NCBI GenBank assembly: GCA_944393005.1
Contig: CALXYO010000004.1
Span: 1-64,000, forward strand
From: an uncultured Spirochaetales bacterium
Lineage (GTDB): Bacteria > Spirochaetota > Spirochaetia > Sphaerochaetales > Sphaerochaetaceae
DNA: 64,000 nucleotides
Direction of reading: 5' to 3'
This document shows positions 8,530 to 17,625 of this stretch, piece after piece; the first letter of the stretch is position 1; each line of letters begins with the position of its first letter. Under the pieces are notes generated by a model, which was not told the DNA's origin, did no database searches, and was given only the letters and a program-made list of their open reading frames with translations. Both the position numbers and the translations under genes were made by a program.

Positions 8530-9723
8530 TCAGTCTTCCTTGACTTTCTCGATGACAGTTTTGAATGCATTCATGATGCGCTCTCTGTCTTCTGCCGTTC
8601 CCTTTCCCCTGAAGTCGAAAGTGTCAACGACATCTAGCTGCATCTTCTCTGCATAGGCCTTGTACTCGGCAGATGCTCCGCCTGACCAGAGAGAAGAACC
8701 GAAATGCATGGAGATCCTGCCCTTCACATCCTTTCTGACAAGCCAGTCAAGGCAGTGTGCCATCGGCGGGAACATTTCCTTTTCATATGTCGGAGCTGCA
8801 ACGATGAAAGCCTTGCTCCTCCACACCTTCTCAATGGCATAGGATGCGTTTATATCAGGAATACGCACAGTATGTGTGACAATACCGGCATCCTTTGCCA
8901 TTCTCTCAAGAGCTGAGATATATGAAAGGGTGTTGCCGTACATGCTGGAGACAAGAATCGTTATTTCCTTTTCCCTCTCACCTGCAGCATAGCCAGCCAT
9001 TTTTGCATACCAGCTGACCACATAGCCGGGATCCTTTCTCCACACAATGCCGTGGCTGGGGCAGATCGTTTTTATCGGCAGAGATGCAAGAGCATTGATT
9101 CCCCTGAGGACAAAAGATGAGAAGCTTGCAACGATATTTGCATAATAGCGCTCTGTCTCAGTCCTGAGCAGTGCCCACTCGCTTTCAGTAAGCTCATCAT
9201 CATACACACTCTGATAAGCACCGAAGGCACCGAAGGCATCGCATGAGAAGAGGATACCCTCTTCCTTGAGGAAGGTCATCATGGTATCCGGCCAGTGAAT
9301 GTTCGGTGTGGCATAGAAGACAAGAGTCATGCCTCCGATATCAAGCTCCTCGCCGTTTGTGATGACATGCACGTTTTTGTAACCATAGAGAGATTCTGTC
9401 TCAGTGGCACCGAGCCTTGTGGCATATACCTGGATCTGCGGATTTCTCGCGAAAAGCGTTGACAGGGCGCCTGTATGATCCGGCTCCATATGATTCAGAA
9501 CGAGTATGTCGATATCCTCAAGCCTGCAGCCGAGCTGTGAAAGGTCATCATCAAAAGAAGCGCCCGCCTCGACATAGTCTATGAGAACTTTTTTGCTGCT
9601 TCCCTTTACAAAATAGGAGTTGATTGAAACTCCTCTGTTGATCGGCCAGCAGCCTTCAAACAGATCGTCATGATTTTTCTCATAACGGAAAAGATGGATG
9701 TTTTCTTTAATTGTACTTAACAT
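8530..9723 (-). CDS. fprA: A-type flavoprotein (flavodiiron oxygen/NO reductase)
   Basis: About 397 aa with two domains. Residues 1-250 form a metallo-beta-lactamase fold with the diiron ligand motif NHMEPDHTG (H-x-E-x-D-H). Residues 255-397 form a flavodoxin domain starting near ITILVSSMYGNTLSY. These cytoplasmic enzymes reduce O2 to water or NO to N2O and protect anaerobes. The start is taken at ATG 9723 (MLSTIKENIHLFRYE, the family N-terminus), not the longer frame to 9804, because a promoter -10 ends 7 nt upstream. Divergent from the gene at 9805 with interleaved promoters. Rubrerythrin and PerR elsewhere in the window serve the same defence. Confidence 0.88.
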   Translation of the reverse strand: MLSTIKENIHLFRYEKNHDDLFEGCWPINRGVSINSYFVKGSSKKVLIDYVEAGASFDDDLSQLGCRLEDIDILVLNHMEPDHTGALSTLFARNPQIQVYATRLGATETESLYGYKNVHVITNGEELDIGGMTLVFYATPNIHWPDTMMTFLKEEGILFSCDAFGAFGAYQSVYDDELTESEWALLRTETERYYANIVASFSSFVLRGINALASLPIKTICPSHGIVWRKDPGYVVSWYAKMAGYAAGEREKEITILVSSMYGNTLSYISALERMAKDAGIVTHTVRIPDINASYAIEKVWRSKAFIVAAPTYEKEMFPPMAHCLDWLVRKDVKGRISMHFGSSLWSGGASAEYKAYAEKMQLDVVDTFDFRGKGTAEDRERIMNAFKTVIEKVKED

Positions 9724-9730
9724 ACCTTGT

Positions 9731-9759
9731 ATAATAACGAAATACTTCCTTGCAAACAA
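9731..9759 (-). promoter_or_regulatory. Leaderless promoter of fprA
   Basis: -35 TTGTTT (9759-9754), 17-bp spacer, -10 TATTAT (9736-9731), then 7 nt to the ATG at 9723. Confidence 0.6.
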
Positions 9760-9768
9760 GCTTTGCCA

Positions 9769-9797
9769 TTGTCCCTTTCCCGGCGATTGGCTATCAT
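9769..9797 (+). promoter_or_regulatory. Leaderless promoter of the 9805 gene
   Basis: -35 TTGTCC (9769-9774), 17-bp spacer, -10 TATCAT (9792-9797), then 7 nt to the ATG at 9805. Confidence 0.6.
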
Positions 9798-9804
9798 TTT
9801 TCAC

Positions 9805-10218
9805 ATGCTGTTCACACTCAATCTGTCACACCCCATCACTTACAGGCCGCAAGAGCATCATGCCGGTGAAATATTCACGCTTGAGAAAGGAAGTGAATTC
9901 ACTTTCTGCTGCCGCTACAGGTATGAAGATGTCTTTCTGACTCTGGAGAAAAAATGGTGCGGCTTCCGCTCACCGTACACACAGAAAGAAAAGGAAATGG
10001 TTGAGGGCGGGCTCACTCCTCCCCAAAGAGACGGATATACCCTCTCAATCCCGGAGGGGAAATATTCCCTTCTGCAGATCCCCGCACCGGAAGATGAAAA
10101 GGAAATACTGCGCCAGGCCAGGACGCTTCCTGTCAGCAAGAGTGAAGGAGACCTTTACATAAGATTCTTCAAGGAAAATGATTTTGAATCCGTCATGCAG
10201 ATCTTCCTTCCTTTGTAA
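9805..10218 (+). CDS. Conserved-looking protein of unknown function
   Basis: A 137-aa soluble protein starting MLFTLNLSHPITYRP. I do not recognise a family. It has no signal peptide or membrane segment, mixed alpha/beta composition, and a two-Cys pair FCCRYRY near residue 33. The start is set by the promoter ending 7 nt before ATG 9805 rather than by a ribosome site. It is transcribed away from fprA and 38 nt before the TraB-family gene. Confidence 0.6.
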   Translation: MLFTLNLSHPITYRPQEHHAGEIFTLEKGSEFTFCCRYRYEDVFLTLEKKWCGFRSPYTQKEKEMVEGGLTPPQRDGYTLSIPEGKYSLLQIPAPEDEKEILRQARTLPVSKSEGDLYIRFFKENDFESVMQIFLPL

Positions 10219-10256
10219 TTGCCACAAGGAGGAGAATCAGTTAAGTTTTATCTATT

Positions 10257-11444
10257 ATGAAAGTCGAAACCGTCAGCGATACCATACATAAACTGATTCT
10301 CCCGGATCAGGAAATAATCCTTGTCGGAACTGCCCACGTAAGCCAGACAAGCGTGGAGGAAGTCTCTTCCCTGATCGAAAGCGAGAATCCGGACAGAATC
10401 TGCATTGAGCTTGATGAAGGCAGAATGAAGTCAAAGACCGAGAAGTCCAGCTGGGAGAACATGGACATAAGGAAGGTCATAAAAGACGGCAGGGGATTCT
10501 TCCTGCTTGCAAACACAGCACTCTCATCCTTCCAGCGCCGCATGGGCGAACAGACCGGAACAAAGCCCGGCGACGAGATTCTCGGGGCTGCAGCACTTGC
10601 AAAGGAAAAGGGCATTCCCCTCTCTCTGTGCGACCGCGACATACAGACAACATTCAAGCGCGCCTGGGCAAAGAGTTCACTGTGGAACAAATGCAAGCTC
10701 ATAGCAACACTGCTTTCAGCGGCATTCTCCAAAGAGGAAATCACGGCAGAGGAACTTGAGGATCTGAAGAAACAGGACACGCTCCAGTCAATGATGAATG
10801 AAATGGCAAAAGAACTGCCGACAATAAAGGAAGTACTCATTGACGAGAGAGACCAGTATCTCGGGCGCTCTATCTTTGAAGCAGAAGGGAAAAAGAAAAT
10901 AGCCGTAATAGGCGCCGGTCATACAAACGGAGTCATCAGCACCATAGAAAAGCTAAGCAGAGGAGAGAGCACTCCCTCTCTTGAAAGTCTTTCATTCATT
11001 CCAAAAGGAGCACCGGTCGGGAAAATAGTAAGCTGGTTGATTCCTCTGCTCATCGTGGCGATTCTCGTATACGGTTTCGTCTCGGCAGGATGGGATCAGG
11101 GAATGAGGATGTTCCTCCTCTGGATCGCCGTGAACTGTTCATGCACATTCATCGCCACAACGGCATCGCTTGCTCATCCGCTGAACATAATCGCATGCGC
11201 CATCACCGCACCGCTTTTCGCCCTGCACCCGGCGCTTGGTGTCGGCATGCTCGGCGGCATTCTGGAAGCAACACTGAGGAAGCCCAAGGTAAAGGATTTT
11301 GAAAGCATAAACGATGATGCGATGAAATTCTCACACTGGTACAAAAACAGAATACTGCACGCTCTTCTCGTATTCTTCTTCTCATCCCTCGGCAGCGCAT
11401 TCGGCACTCTGATTGCGTTCCCCGTCCTCATAAGCAGGCTGTAA
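10257..11444 (+). CDS. TraB/PrgY family membrane protein
   Basis: A 395-aa protein. The N-terminal domain has ILVGTAHVSQTSVEEV (residues 21-36) and CIELDEGRM (about 47-55), and later IAVIGAGHTNGV (about 215-226): these are the TraB-family strand motifs with the GTAH and GxxH signatures. From residue 260 on there are about four hydrophobic segments (IVSWLIPLLIVAILVYG and others), so the catalytic-like domain is tethered to the membrane. PrgY/TraB proteins block peptide pheromone in enterococci, possibly as proteases, but the role in most bacteria is unknown. A TTGCCA-N17-TAAGTT promoter ends 9 nt before the ATG; a good AAGGAGG lies too far upstream (26 nt) to serve it. Confidence 0.8.
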   Translation: MKVETVSDTIHKLILPDQEIILVGTAHVSQTSVEEVSSLIESENPDRICIELDEGRMKSKTEKSSWENMDIRKVIKDGRGFFLLANTALSSFQRRMGEQTGTKPGDEILGAAALAKEKGIPLSLCDRDIQTTFKRAWAKSSLWNKCKLIATLLSAAFSKEEITAEELEDLKKQDTLQSMMNEMAKELPTIKEVLIDERDQYLGRSIFEAEGKKKIAVIGAGHTNGVISTIEKLSRGESTPSLESLSFIPKGAPVGKIVSWLIPLLIVAILVYGFVSAGWDQGMRMFLLWIAVNCSCTFIATTASLAHPLNIIACAITAPLFALHPALGVGMLGGILEATLRKPKVKDFESINDDAMKFSHWYKNRILHALLVFFFSSLGSAFGTLIAFPVLISRL

Positions 11445-11449
11445 ACAAT

Positions 11450-11629
11450 ATGGAAAACAGAAAGGGAAAGAAAAACATCTGGATGCTGGTAATATCGATC
11501 GCAATATGCATCACATACATGATCATTGACAGCAGCGGCATATTCCTGTCTCCCGCCATCACGGGAGCCATGCTGGTTGCTGCCGTAATATTCCTGCTCG
11601 GCTATGTCTTTTCCAACTACAAAAAATAA
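11450..11629 (+). CDS. Small membrane protein, 59 aa
   Basis: The frame starts MENRKGKKNIWMLV and ends FSNYKK. It has a basic N-terminus and two hydrophobic stretches (about residues 11-26 and 36-54) with a short polar turn, so a two-span membrane hairpin. It starts 5 nt after the TraB-family stop and was probably co-transcribed with it. Its stop lies 2 nt from the stop of the convergent radA. No family recognised. Confidence 0.6.
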   Translation: MENRKGKKNIWMLVISIAICITYMIIDSSGIFLSPAITGAMLVAAVIFLLGYVFSNYKK

Positions 11630-11631
11630 AA

Positions 11632-13002
11632 TCAGGAGTCCTTACTAAAACCTCTGGCAATCATTATCGCCTGTTTTATGTTCTTGCAGGCTGAAAATGA
11701 GCTGTTTCCATTCTTCTGTGAAGCTGGAGCGAGAATACGGGTGAAACCCATCTCCTCTGCTGCCTTTATCCTTCTGTCAAGGAAAGCAACCGGACGGACC
11801 TCTCCTGCAAGAGAAAGCTCTCCGAAACACACCTGTTTCTCATAAAGCGCATTGTCTGTCTTCGCCGACCAGAGTGCAAGCGCAAGGGCAAGCTCTATGG
11901 ATACTTCGTTCAGCTTTATTCCGCCTGCGACATTTATATAGATGTCGCTGTCTGAGAGCATGAGACCGGCATGGCGCTCAAGGATTGCGGCAACGCGGCT
12001 GACTCTGGCAGAGTCTATCTTGTCTGAATACACTCTTGACATTCCGCCTTTTGCAGGTACGGTAAGAGCCTGGATCTCAACAAGAAAAGTCCGGGAGCCT
12101 TCCGTAACCGCACAGTAGGCAATACCAGAAGGAAGAGTATCATCCTCTCTTGCTGAAATGAAGAAAAGACTTGGATCCCTGACTGCGGAAAGACCTTTCT
12201 CATCCATTCTGAAAAGACCTAGCTCATCAACGGAACCGAAGCGGTTCTTGATGCTTCTCAGTATTCTCACTCCGGTCTGGGCGCTTTCAAAGGACAGGAC
12301 GGTATCAACCAGATGCTCGACGATCTTCGGACCTGCAAGCATTCCGTCTTTAGTTACGTGCCCGATAAAGAACATGGCAATGTTCTCGGCTTTTGCAGCC
12401 AGGCTGAGCGCCATGCAGCAGGACCGCATCTGATTCACAGATCCGGCTATGGATGAAACAGATGATGTGGTCAGGGTCTGAAGAGAGTCTATGACGACAA
12501 CCGAAGGCTTGAGAGATTCTATTACATCAATCAGGGCCTCCAGTCTCGTATCGCAGAATATATTTATGTCTGCCAGACTGAGTCCAAGGCGCTGTGCACG
12601 CAATTTCACCTGTCCGGGACTCTCTTCTCCGGAGACGTACAGAACAGGCCCTGATGCAGCACAGGAAGAGAGAAGTTGCAGCATCAGCGTCGATTTACCG
12701 ATTCCGGGCTCACCTCCCACCAGAACGGAACTGGGTCTCATGATACCGCCGCCCAGAACCCTGTCAAGCTCGCTTATTCCGCACTCGAAGCGGCTTGATG
12801 AGTCAACGACAACATCAGCAAGCTTTTTCAGCTTGCTGTCAAGCGGAGACATAACCGACTGCACGGAAGAGGAAGGAGCCGCCTTGACGACTTTCTCTTC
12901 TTCAAAACTGTTCCAGACACCGCAGCTGGGACATCGTCCCAGCCACTTGGTCTCAACCCTTCCGCAGGCAGAGCATACAAAACGAATCTGAGGTGCTTTC
13001 AT
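11632..13002 (-). CDS. radA: DNA repair protein RadA
   Basis: A 456-aa RecA-like ATPase that helps process recombination intermediates. It has the N-terminal zinc finger C-x2-C...C-x2-C (CSACG and CPSCG, residues 10-27), Walker A GGEPGIGKST (about 93-102), Walker B VVVIDSLQT (about 173), the RadA-specific KNRFG (about 252) and a C-terminal Lon-like domain. It is the last gene of the leftward parA-parB-immunophilin group, 3 nt after the preceding stop. Confidence 0.95.
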   Translation of the reverse strand: MKAPQIRFVCSACGRVETKWLGRCPSCGVWNSFEEEKVVKAAPSSSVQSVMSPLDSKLKKLADVVVDSSSRFECGISELDRVLGGGIMRPSSVLVGGEPGIGKSTLMLQLLSSCAASGPVLYVSGEESPGQVKLRAQRLGLSLADINIFCDTRLEALIDVIESLKPSVVVIDSLQTLTTSSVSSIAGSVNQMRSCCMALSLAAKAENIAMFFIGHVTKDGMLAGPKIVEHLVDTVLSFESAQTGVRILRSIKNRFGSVDELGLFRMDEKGLSAVRDPSLFFISAREDDTLPSGIAYCAVTEGSRTFLVEIQALTVPAKGGMSRVYSDKIDSARVSRVAAILERHAGLMLSDSDIYINVAGGIKLNEVSIELALALALWSAKTDNALYEKQVCFGELSLAGEVRPVAFLDRRIKAAEEMGFTRILAPASQKNGNSSFSACKNIKQAIMIARGFSKDS

Positions 13003-13005
13003 TTA

Positions 13006-13950
13006 TCAGAAATCGAGAAGCTCGACGTCGAAAATCAGATAGGAATTCGGAGGAATCACTCCCGGAAAACCATGAATGCCGTAACCGAGTTCAGGCGGAA
13101 TGATAAGTGTTCTCTTCTCACCCTTGCTCATCTCTACAAGAGCCTCGTTCCAGCCTTCAATGACCTCTCCGACCTTGAATGTTGCCGGCTGTCTTCTTGC
13201 AACAGAGGAATCAAAGACTTTTCCGTCAAGCAGTGTGCCGTGGTAATGGACCTTCACCTTCTGTCCGGAGACAGGATGAGACTTACCGTCTCCCTCTTTC
13301 TCAACGATATACCACAGTCCTGAAGGCTTCTTCACAGCCCCCGGATAACGGTTGTCAAGTTCTCTCTCGACCTTACGTCTCTCCTCAGCTTCCTTTTCAC
13401 GGCTTCTTCTGTCACTTTCCTCGACAAGACGGGAGAAGTCTTCAACACTTGCCTTGAATGCTTCAGCATCCTTTCCGATCCTGACAATCTCAACACTGTT
13501 GATCCTGTCTCCGGCCTCGATCCTGTTCACTACATCCTGACCTTCAATGACATGACCGAATACAGAATGTTTCCCGTCAAGCCACGGTGTTGCCACATGC
13601 GTGATGAAGAACTGGCTTCCGTTTGTATTCGGACCGGCATTTGCCATTGAAAGCACTCCGGGACCGTCATGTTTCAATGACGGATCAAACTCATCCGGGA
13701 AACGGTAGCCGGGACCTCCTGTGCCGGTTCCCTTCGGACAGCCTCCCTGAATCATGAAATTGGGAATGACACGATGGAAAATGAGTCCGTCATAGAACGG
13801 CTCCTCATCCTCAGAAAGAACGCCTTCCGCAAGACCGATGAAATTCATTACGGTCATCGGGACCTTCTTGTATTCAAGAGAAAGGGTAATATCTCCCTTC
13901 TCTGTGTGCACAATGGCATAAAGGCCATCTTTTAAATTCTTCTTATCCAT
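13006..13950 (-). CDS. Dual-family immunophilin: cyclophilin plus FKBP peptidyl-prolyl isomerase
   Basis: A 314-aa protein carrying two unrelated proline isomerases. Residues 10-160 are a cyclophilin: [13 protein letters not shown] with catalytic Arg, then [22 protein letters not shown]. Residues 205-314 are an [22 protein letters not shown], then [20 protein letters not shown] and LGYG. A charged coiled-coil-like linker ([20 protein letters not shown]) separates them. There is no signal peptide, so it works in the cytoplasm, likely as a folding catalyst and chaperone. Cyclophilin-FKBP fusions have been described in a few bacteria, including spirochaetes to my knowledge. The gene follows parB by 14 nt. 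Confidence 0.92.
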   Translation of the reverse strand: MDKKNLKDGLYAIVHTEKGDITLSLEYKKVPMTVMNFIGLAEGVLSEDEEPFYDGLIFHRVIPNFMIQGGCPKGTGTGGPGYRFPDEFDPSLKHDGPGVLSMANAGPNTNGSQFFITHVATPWLDGKHSVFGHVIEGQDVVNRIEAGDRINSVEIVRIGKDAEAFKASVEDFSRLVEESDRRSREKEAEERRKVERELDNRYPGAVKKPSGLWYIVEKEGDGKSHPVSGQKVKVHYHGTLLDGKVFDSSVARRQPATFKVGEVIEGWNEALVEMSKGEKRTLIIPPELGYGIHGFPGVIPPNSYLIFDVELLDF

Positions 13951-13964
13951 ACTTTTATTTCCTT

Positions 13965-15005
13965 TTATTCTTCATCGAAAAGAGAATCGTCCTTCACAAG
14001 TGAATAAAGACGCTCAAGTTCAATCGTGCTTGTATACGGAATAATGAGTTTTCCTCTCTTCAGATTGCCCTTGACCTCGACTCTCGTACCGAATGCATCA
14101 AGAAGCTTGTCTTCGACTTCCTGTATCTGCATGTCTTTGGGCTTTCCGCTGCCTTTCTTTTTGAGCACGAGCTTCTTTCCCTGATTAAGAGCCTCGGCCT
14201 CTGCCTCGGCTGCACGGACGGAAAGTTCTTTCTCCACAATCTTATTGCGCAGCAGGATACGGTCTGACGGATTGACGCAGGACAGGATGGCCCTCGCATG
14301 TCCAGGGGTGATGACACCTGAAATAAGATCATCCTTCATTGAATCAGGAAGCTGCAGAAGTCTCAGACTGTTCGTTATAGTCGAGCGGTTCTTGCCGACT
14401 CTCTTCGCAATCTCATCCTGGGTGAATCCTGACTTCTGTATGAGGAACTGATAAGCAACTGCCTCATCAATCGGATTGAGATCCTCTCTCTGTATATTCT
14501 CAATAAGAGCCACTTCTATACGCTGCAGCTCGCTCAGCTGCCTTACAAGAACAGGAACCTTCTCCAGTCCTGCGATTTTGGCGGCCCTGTAACGGCGTTC
14601 ACCGGCAATGATGCGGTATTTACCCGGAACATGCTCTTCGACAAGCAGAGGCTGCAGAATTCCCTGTTTGCGGATTGATTCTGCAAGCTCCTCAAGAGTT
14701 TCCTCATCAAATGACTTACGCGGCTGGTTCTCATTTGCCTCGATATCTGAAATAGGGACGGAGAGGACCCTGTCTGAGGGCTGAGTATCGCCAGAAGCAG
14801 AAGAGACTGCTGGCTTTTCGTCAATCTTCACATCCTGCAGTTTTATTTTATGTCCAGGCTTCTCCTCAAGCAGCTCCTCAACAGCTTCATTCTTCCTTTT
14901 CTCAGCTTCAGCAATCACTTCTTCTGAATTGAGATCATAATCAAAATTGCCGAGCAGGGAGCTTATGCCCTTGCCAAGTCCATGGTTTTTCCTGAGTGCT
15001 TTCAT
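13965..15005 (-). CDS. parB: Chromosome partitioning protein ParB
   Basis: A 346-aa CTP-dependent DNA clamp that loads at parS and spreads. It has box [21 protein letters not shown] (about residues 90-109), the CTP-binding [13 protein letters not shown] (about 134-146), a helix-turn-helix region [24 protein letters not shown] (about 194-217) that reads parS, and a C-terminal dimerisation domain. The ATG overlaps the parA stop (ATGA). Its targets, five perfect parS sites, lie 1.3-2.3 kb away at 16277-17311. Confidence 0.96.
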   Translation of the reverse strand: MKALRKNHGLGKGISSLLGNFDYDLNSEEVIAEAEKRKNEAVEELLEEKPGHKIKLQDVKIDEKPAVSSASGDTQPSDRVLSVPISDIEANENQPRKSFDEETLEELAESIRKQGILQPLLVEEHVPGKYRIIAGERRYRAAKIAGLEKVPVLVRQLSELQRIEVALIENIQREDLNPIDEAVAYQFLIQKSGFTQDEIAKRVGKNRSTITNSLRLLQLPDSMKDDLISGVITPGHARAILSCVNPSDRILLRNKIVEKELSVRAAEAEAEALNQGKKLVLKKKGSGKPKDMQIQEVEDKLLDAFGTRVEVKGNLKRGKLIIPYTSTIELERLYSLVKDDSLFDEE

Positions 15006-15760
15006 AATCTATCAACAACCTCCCTGGCAAGCGAGCTGTAAGCCTTGGTGCCTGCATTTGAAATATCATAGACATTTATCGGAAGTCCGTAAGAAGGAGC
15101 CTCTGCAAGGCGTACGGATCTTGGTATGACCGTTTTGAATACAAGGTCGGGGAAGAAGCTGCTTGTGTCCTGTATGACTTCTGCATTGAGCCTGCTTCTC
15201 TTGCTGAACATTGTAAAGAGAATGCCAAGTATCCTGATATCAGGGTTAAGGCCTTTCCTGACGTTTGAGACAGTTCTCATAAGAAGATTCAGACCTTCCA
15301 TAGAGAAATACTCGCACTGCATCGGAATTATGATGCTTTCAGCCCAGGCAAGCGCATTCATTGTTATGACACCAAGGGAAGGGGGACAGTCCACAAATAT
15401 GAAGTCAAACTGACTGTCAAGTTCCGCCAGTCTCTTTTTCAGGAAGTAGTTGTTATCCTCTTCACCTACAAGCTCGACATTGAGACCTGCCAGATCTATT
15501 GATCCAGGAATCAGGAAAAGATTCTGAAACGGAGTTTCCTGCACAGCATCCTGTGCTGTCACCCGTCCTACGATCACGTCATACATCGTAGGCTTTCTGC
15601 CGTCTCCGGAAACAGCCCCTGTCAGATTCCCCTGAGAATCAAAATCCACAAGAAGAACTTTATAACCCATGGCACAGAGAGAAGAGCCGAGATTGACACA
15701 TGTTGTCGTTTTGCCGACTCCGCCTTTCTGATTCAAAAAAATTATCCTGTGAGCGCTCAT
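15002..15760 (-). CDS. parA: Chromosome partitioning ATPase ParA (Soj)
   Basis: A 252-aa deviant-Walker ATPase. KGGVGKTT with signature Lys lies at about residues 11-18 and FIFVDCPPSLG at about 111-121. It forms a nucleoid-bound gradient that moves ParB-parS. The frame is open to 15844, but ATG 15760 (MSAHRIIFLNQKGG) is the family start and a -10 TATATT ends 7 nt before it with TCGACA 17 bp further up. It is divergent from nfu. Confidence 0.95.
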   Translation of the reverse strand: MSAHRIIFLNQKGGVGKTTTCVNLGSSLCAMGYKVLLVDFDSQGNLTGAVSGDGRKPTMYDVIVGRVTAQDAVQETPFQNLFLIPGSIDLAGLNVELVGEEDNNYFLKKRLAELDSQFDFIFVDCPPSLGVITMNALAWAESIIIPMQCEYFSMEGLNLLMRTVSNVRKGLNPDIRILGILFTMFSKRSRLNAEVIQDTSSFFPDLVFKTVIPRSVRLAEAPSYGLPINVYDISNAGTKAYSSLAREVVDRL

Positions 15761-15767
15761 AGATAAT

Positions 15768-15796
15768 AATATATGATGAAAACTTAAGCTTGTCGA
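15768..15796 (-). promoter_or_regulatory. Leaderless promoter of the parAB operon
   Basis: -35 TCGACA (15796-15791), 17-bp spacer, -10 TATATT (15773-15768), 7 nt to ATG 15760. Confidence 0.5.
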
Positions 15797-15862
15797 CAGA
15801 AACAAACTTGACCGCACGAAAACCATAGTGTATTTTTTACACAATTACAGGAGGAAACCTTA

Positions 15863-16111
15863 ATGGCAGAAATGACATTAGAACAGAAGGTGGCAGAAGC
15901 CATCAATCAAATAAGGCCTTCTCTGCAGAATGACGGTGGAGATATCGAATTCATAAAACTTGACAACAAAGATGTATACGTCAATCTTGTCGGTGCATGT
16001 GCAGGCTGTCCGATGTCACAGATGACACTTAAGAACGGTGTTGAGAAATACCTGAGAGCCGTTGTTGATCCTGAGCTTGAGGTAATCAACGCAACCGGAC
16101 AGCAGTTCTGA
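15863..16111 (+). CDS. Stand-alone Nfu/NifU C-terminal-domain Fe-S carrier
   Basis: An 82-aa protein consisting only of the NifU C-terminal domain: NDGGDIEFIKL (about residues 22-32) and the cluster-binding CAGCPMSQ (C-x2-C, about 51-58). Such proteins carry and deliver Fe-S clusters. AGGAGG lies 9 nt before the ATG. It is monocistronic, ending before a strong terminator that closes the left side of the parS island. Confidence 0.9.
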   Translation: MAEMTLEQKVAEAINQIRPSLQNDGGDIEFIKLDNKDVYVNLVGACAGCPMSQMTLKNGVEKYLRAVVDPELEVINATGQQF

Positions 16112-16135
16112 TCAGAACACAGACAAATCACACTG

Positions 16136-16166
16136 CCTCTCTTGCTAAAAGAGAGGTATTTTTTTG
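16136..16166 (+). terminator. Terminator after nfu
   Basis: Stem CCTCTCTT / AAGAGAGG (8 bp, 5-nt loop) followed by TATTTTTTT. Confidence 0.9.
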
Positions 16167-16276
16167 GAAAAACTATTCAAAAATCCATCATCAAAAACTT
16201 CAGAAGCAGCCAAAAGACATAAAATTCAAAAAGCAATTATTTATCAAACCAGGAAAGAAATAGTTTTACAATCAAA

Positions 16277-16292
16277 AGTTTCACGTGAAACA
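16277..16292. promoter_or_regulatory. parS site 1
   Basis: Palindrome GTTTCACGTGAAAC flanked by A on both sides; matches the widely conserved ParB-binding consensus TGTTNCACGTGAAACA in 15 of 16 positions. Confidence 0.95.
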
Positions 16293-16386
16293 AACAACTA
16301 GTATACTAATATATTAGTTGCTCTATAACGCTATCACAATAATTCTAACCAAACGACTATACATAAATAAATTCAACGGTACAGGA

Positions 16387-16402
16387 AGTTTCACGTGAAA
16401 CA
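16387..16402. promoter_or_regulatory. parS site 2
   Basis: Same 14-bp palindrome GTTTCACGTGAAAC with flanking A and A, 110 bp from site 1. Confidence 0.95.
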
Positions 16403-16703
16403 GAATAAAAACCCCCTTTTTATAAAACAGCAAACAAAACCAATATCAAGATTTTACAAATTCCTATAAAAATAAAATCCCCATACTCAAAATATAAAGC
16501 TAATTTAAAATGTATAAGAATAAAGTATCTACAGAACCGATATCCGAAATATTAAATACAAATAAATATTAAAATATAAATTTCATCTATAAGTGCAATA
16601 TATAAAATGTAAACAAAACAATTATTTAAGTTCAAAATCAGAATAAAATGGATATAACACAAGAATTATATACATAATCAAAAAAATCTATTATAAGCTT
16701 ATA

Positions 16704-16719
16704 TGTTTCACGTGAAACA
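16704..16719. promoter_or_regulatory. parS site 3
   Basis: Full 16-bp palindrome TGTTTCACGTGAAACA. Confidence 0.96.
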
Positions 16720-17159
16720 AGCAGCGACCAATGGATATCATTGATACTATTTTCTATCACTGGAACACAGAAAAACTATTCATAGTTTTATATATTTGGA
16801 ATTGGACTAAATGATACAGGTACACTGCTAAGCTGAATAAACGTTTTATTTGAATTATCAAATTTAGATATTATATCCAATGCATTCTTGTTTTATCATT
16901 AAAAAATATCATCTATTTCGGAATAACCAATACAATAAACTTAAGTGGATATAAAAGTAAATAAAAATACTTTCTTTACCCATATTTTCATTTTTAATAT
17001 TGATAATCTTCTTCTAACTCCACAAACCTTTAATAACAATCTCTCATTAAAAAACACTTCTCCTTTTATATATTTAAATAAAAACATAAACTACTTTTCC
17101 CAAAATTCACATAAATTCTCAAAAATACACTTACTCTATTCCAAAGATCATAAAACATA

Positions 17160-17175
17160 AGTTTCACGTGAAACA
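17160..17175. promoter_or_regulatory. parS site 4
   Basis: Palindrome GTTTCACGTGAAAC with flanking A and A. Confidence 0.95.
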
Positions 17176-17295
17176 TAAGGTTTTTCATATAATTATCAAC
17201 CTCTTAATAGATTTACCAAAACAAATTTATTTATGTTTAAATAAATATCAACAAGGACCTCAATCAGTAAAAACAGTAAATCATAATGAAAATCA

Positions 17296-17311
17296 TGTTT
17301 CACGTGAAACA
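17296..17311. promoter_or_regulatory. parS site 5
   Basis: Full 16-bp palindrome TGTTTCACGTGAAACA, within a longer partial palindrome (CATGTTTC...GAAACATG). Confidence 0.96.
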
Positions 17312-17532
17312 TGAGAAACTCTTGGCGAGACTCACATCCAATCCCAGACCCATTGGTATTCATTTCTCCTTTTTTCCAGATAAAACTTAAAACACTTCCT
17401 CAAGTGTCAAAAACCCCAAATAAATGCGTTAAATGGCGTTTTTTGTCTTAAGTTTCTATATATAGATACAAAAATACCTGAGCACTTTTCCTCATTTATG
17501 ATATTTCATATTATAAAAAATCATTGTTTTGA

Positions 17533-17574
17533 GTATAAAAAATGGACCATATGATATTCTCTTCATATGGTCCA
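17533..17574 (-). terminator. Terminator after gyrA
   Basis: Perfect 12-bp stem TGGACCATATGA / TCATATGGTCCA (17543-17574), followed on the minus strand by TTTTTTATAC. Confidence 0.9.
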
Positions 17575-17625
17575 ATAGTCAAAATTATAACTGAAAGTAT
17601 AGTTTATACTTTTTCTTCAGTACTT

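Larger units (their letters stand above)
16112..17532. other. AT-rich non-coding island holding the parS cluster
   Basis: About 1.4 kb of very AT-rich sequence between nfu (rightward) and gyrA (leftward), both transcribed into it. It contains a terminator at each end, five parS palindromes and no supported gene. The single open frame of any size (16945-17160, 71 aa) is Asn/Phe/Leu/Ser-rich with no ribosome site. Confidence 0.8.

Noticed and set aside
16945..17160. 71-codon open frame in the parS island
   Set aside because: Composition follows the local A/T richness (Asn, Phe, Leu, Ser), no ribosome site or promoter, and it runs up to a parS site.
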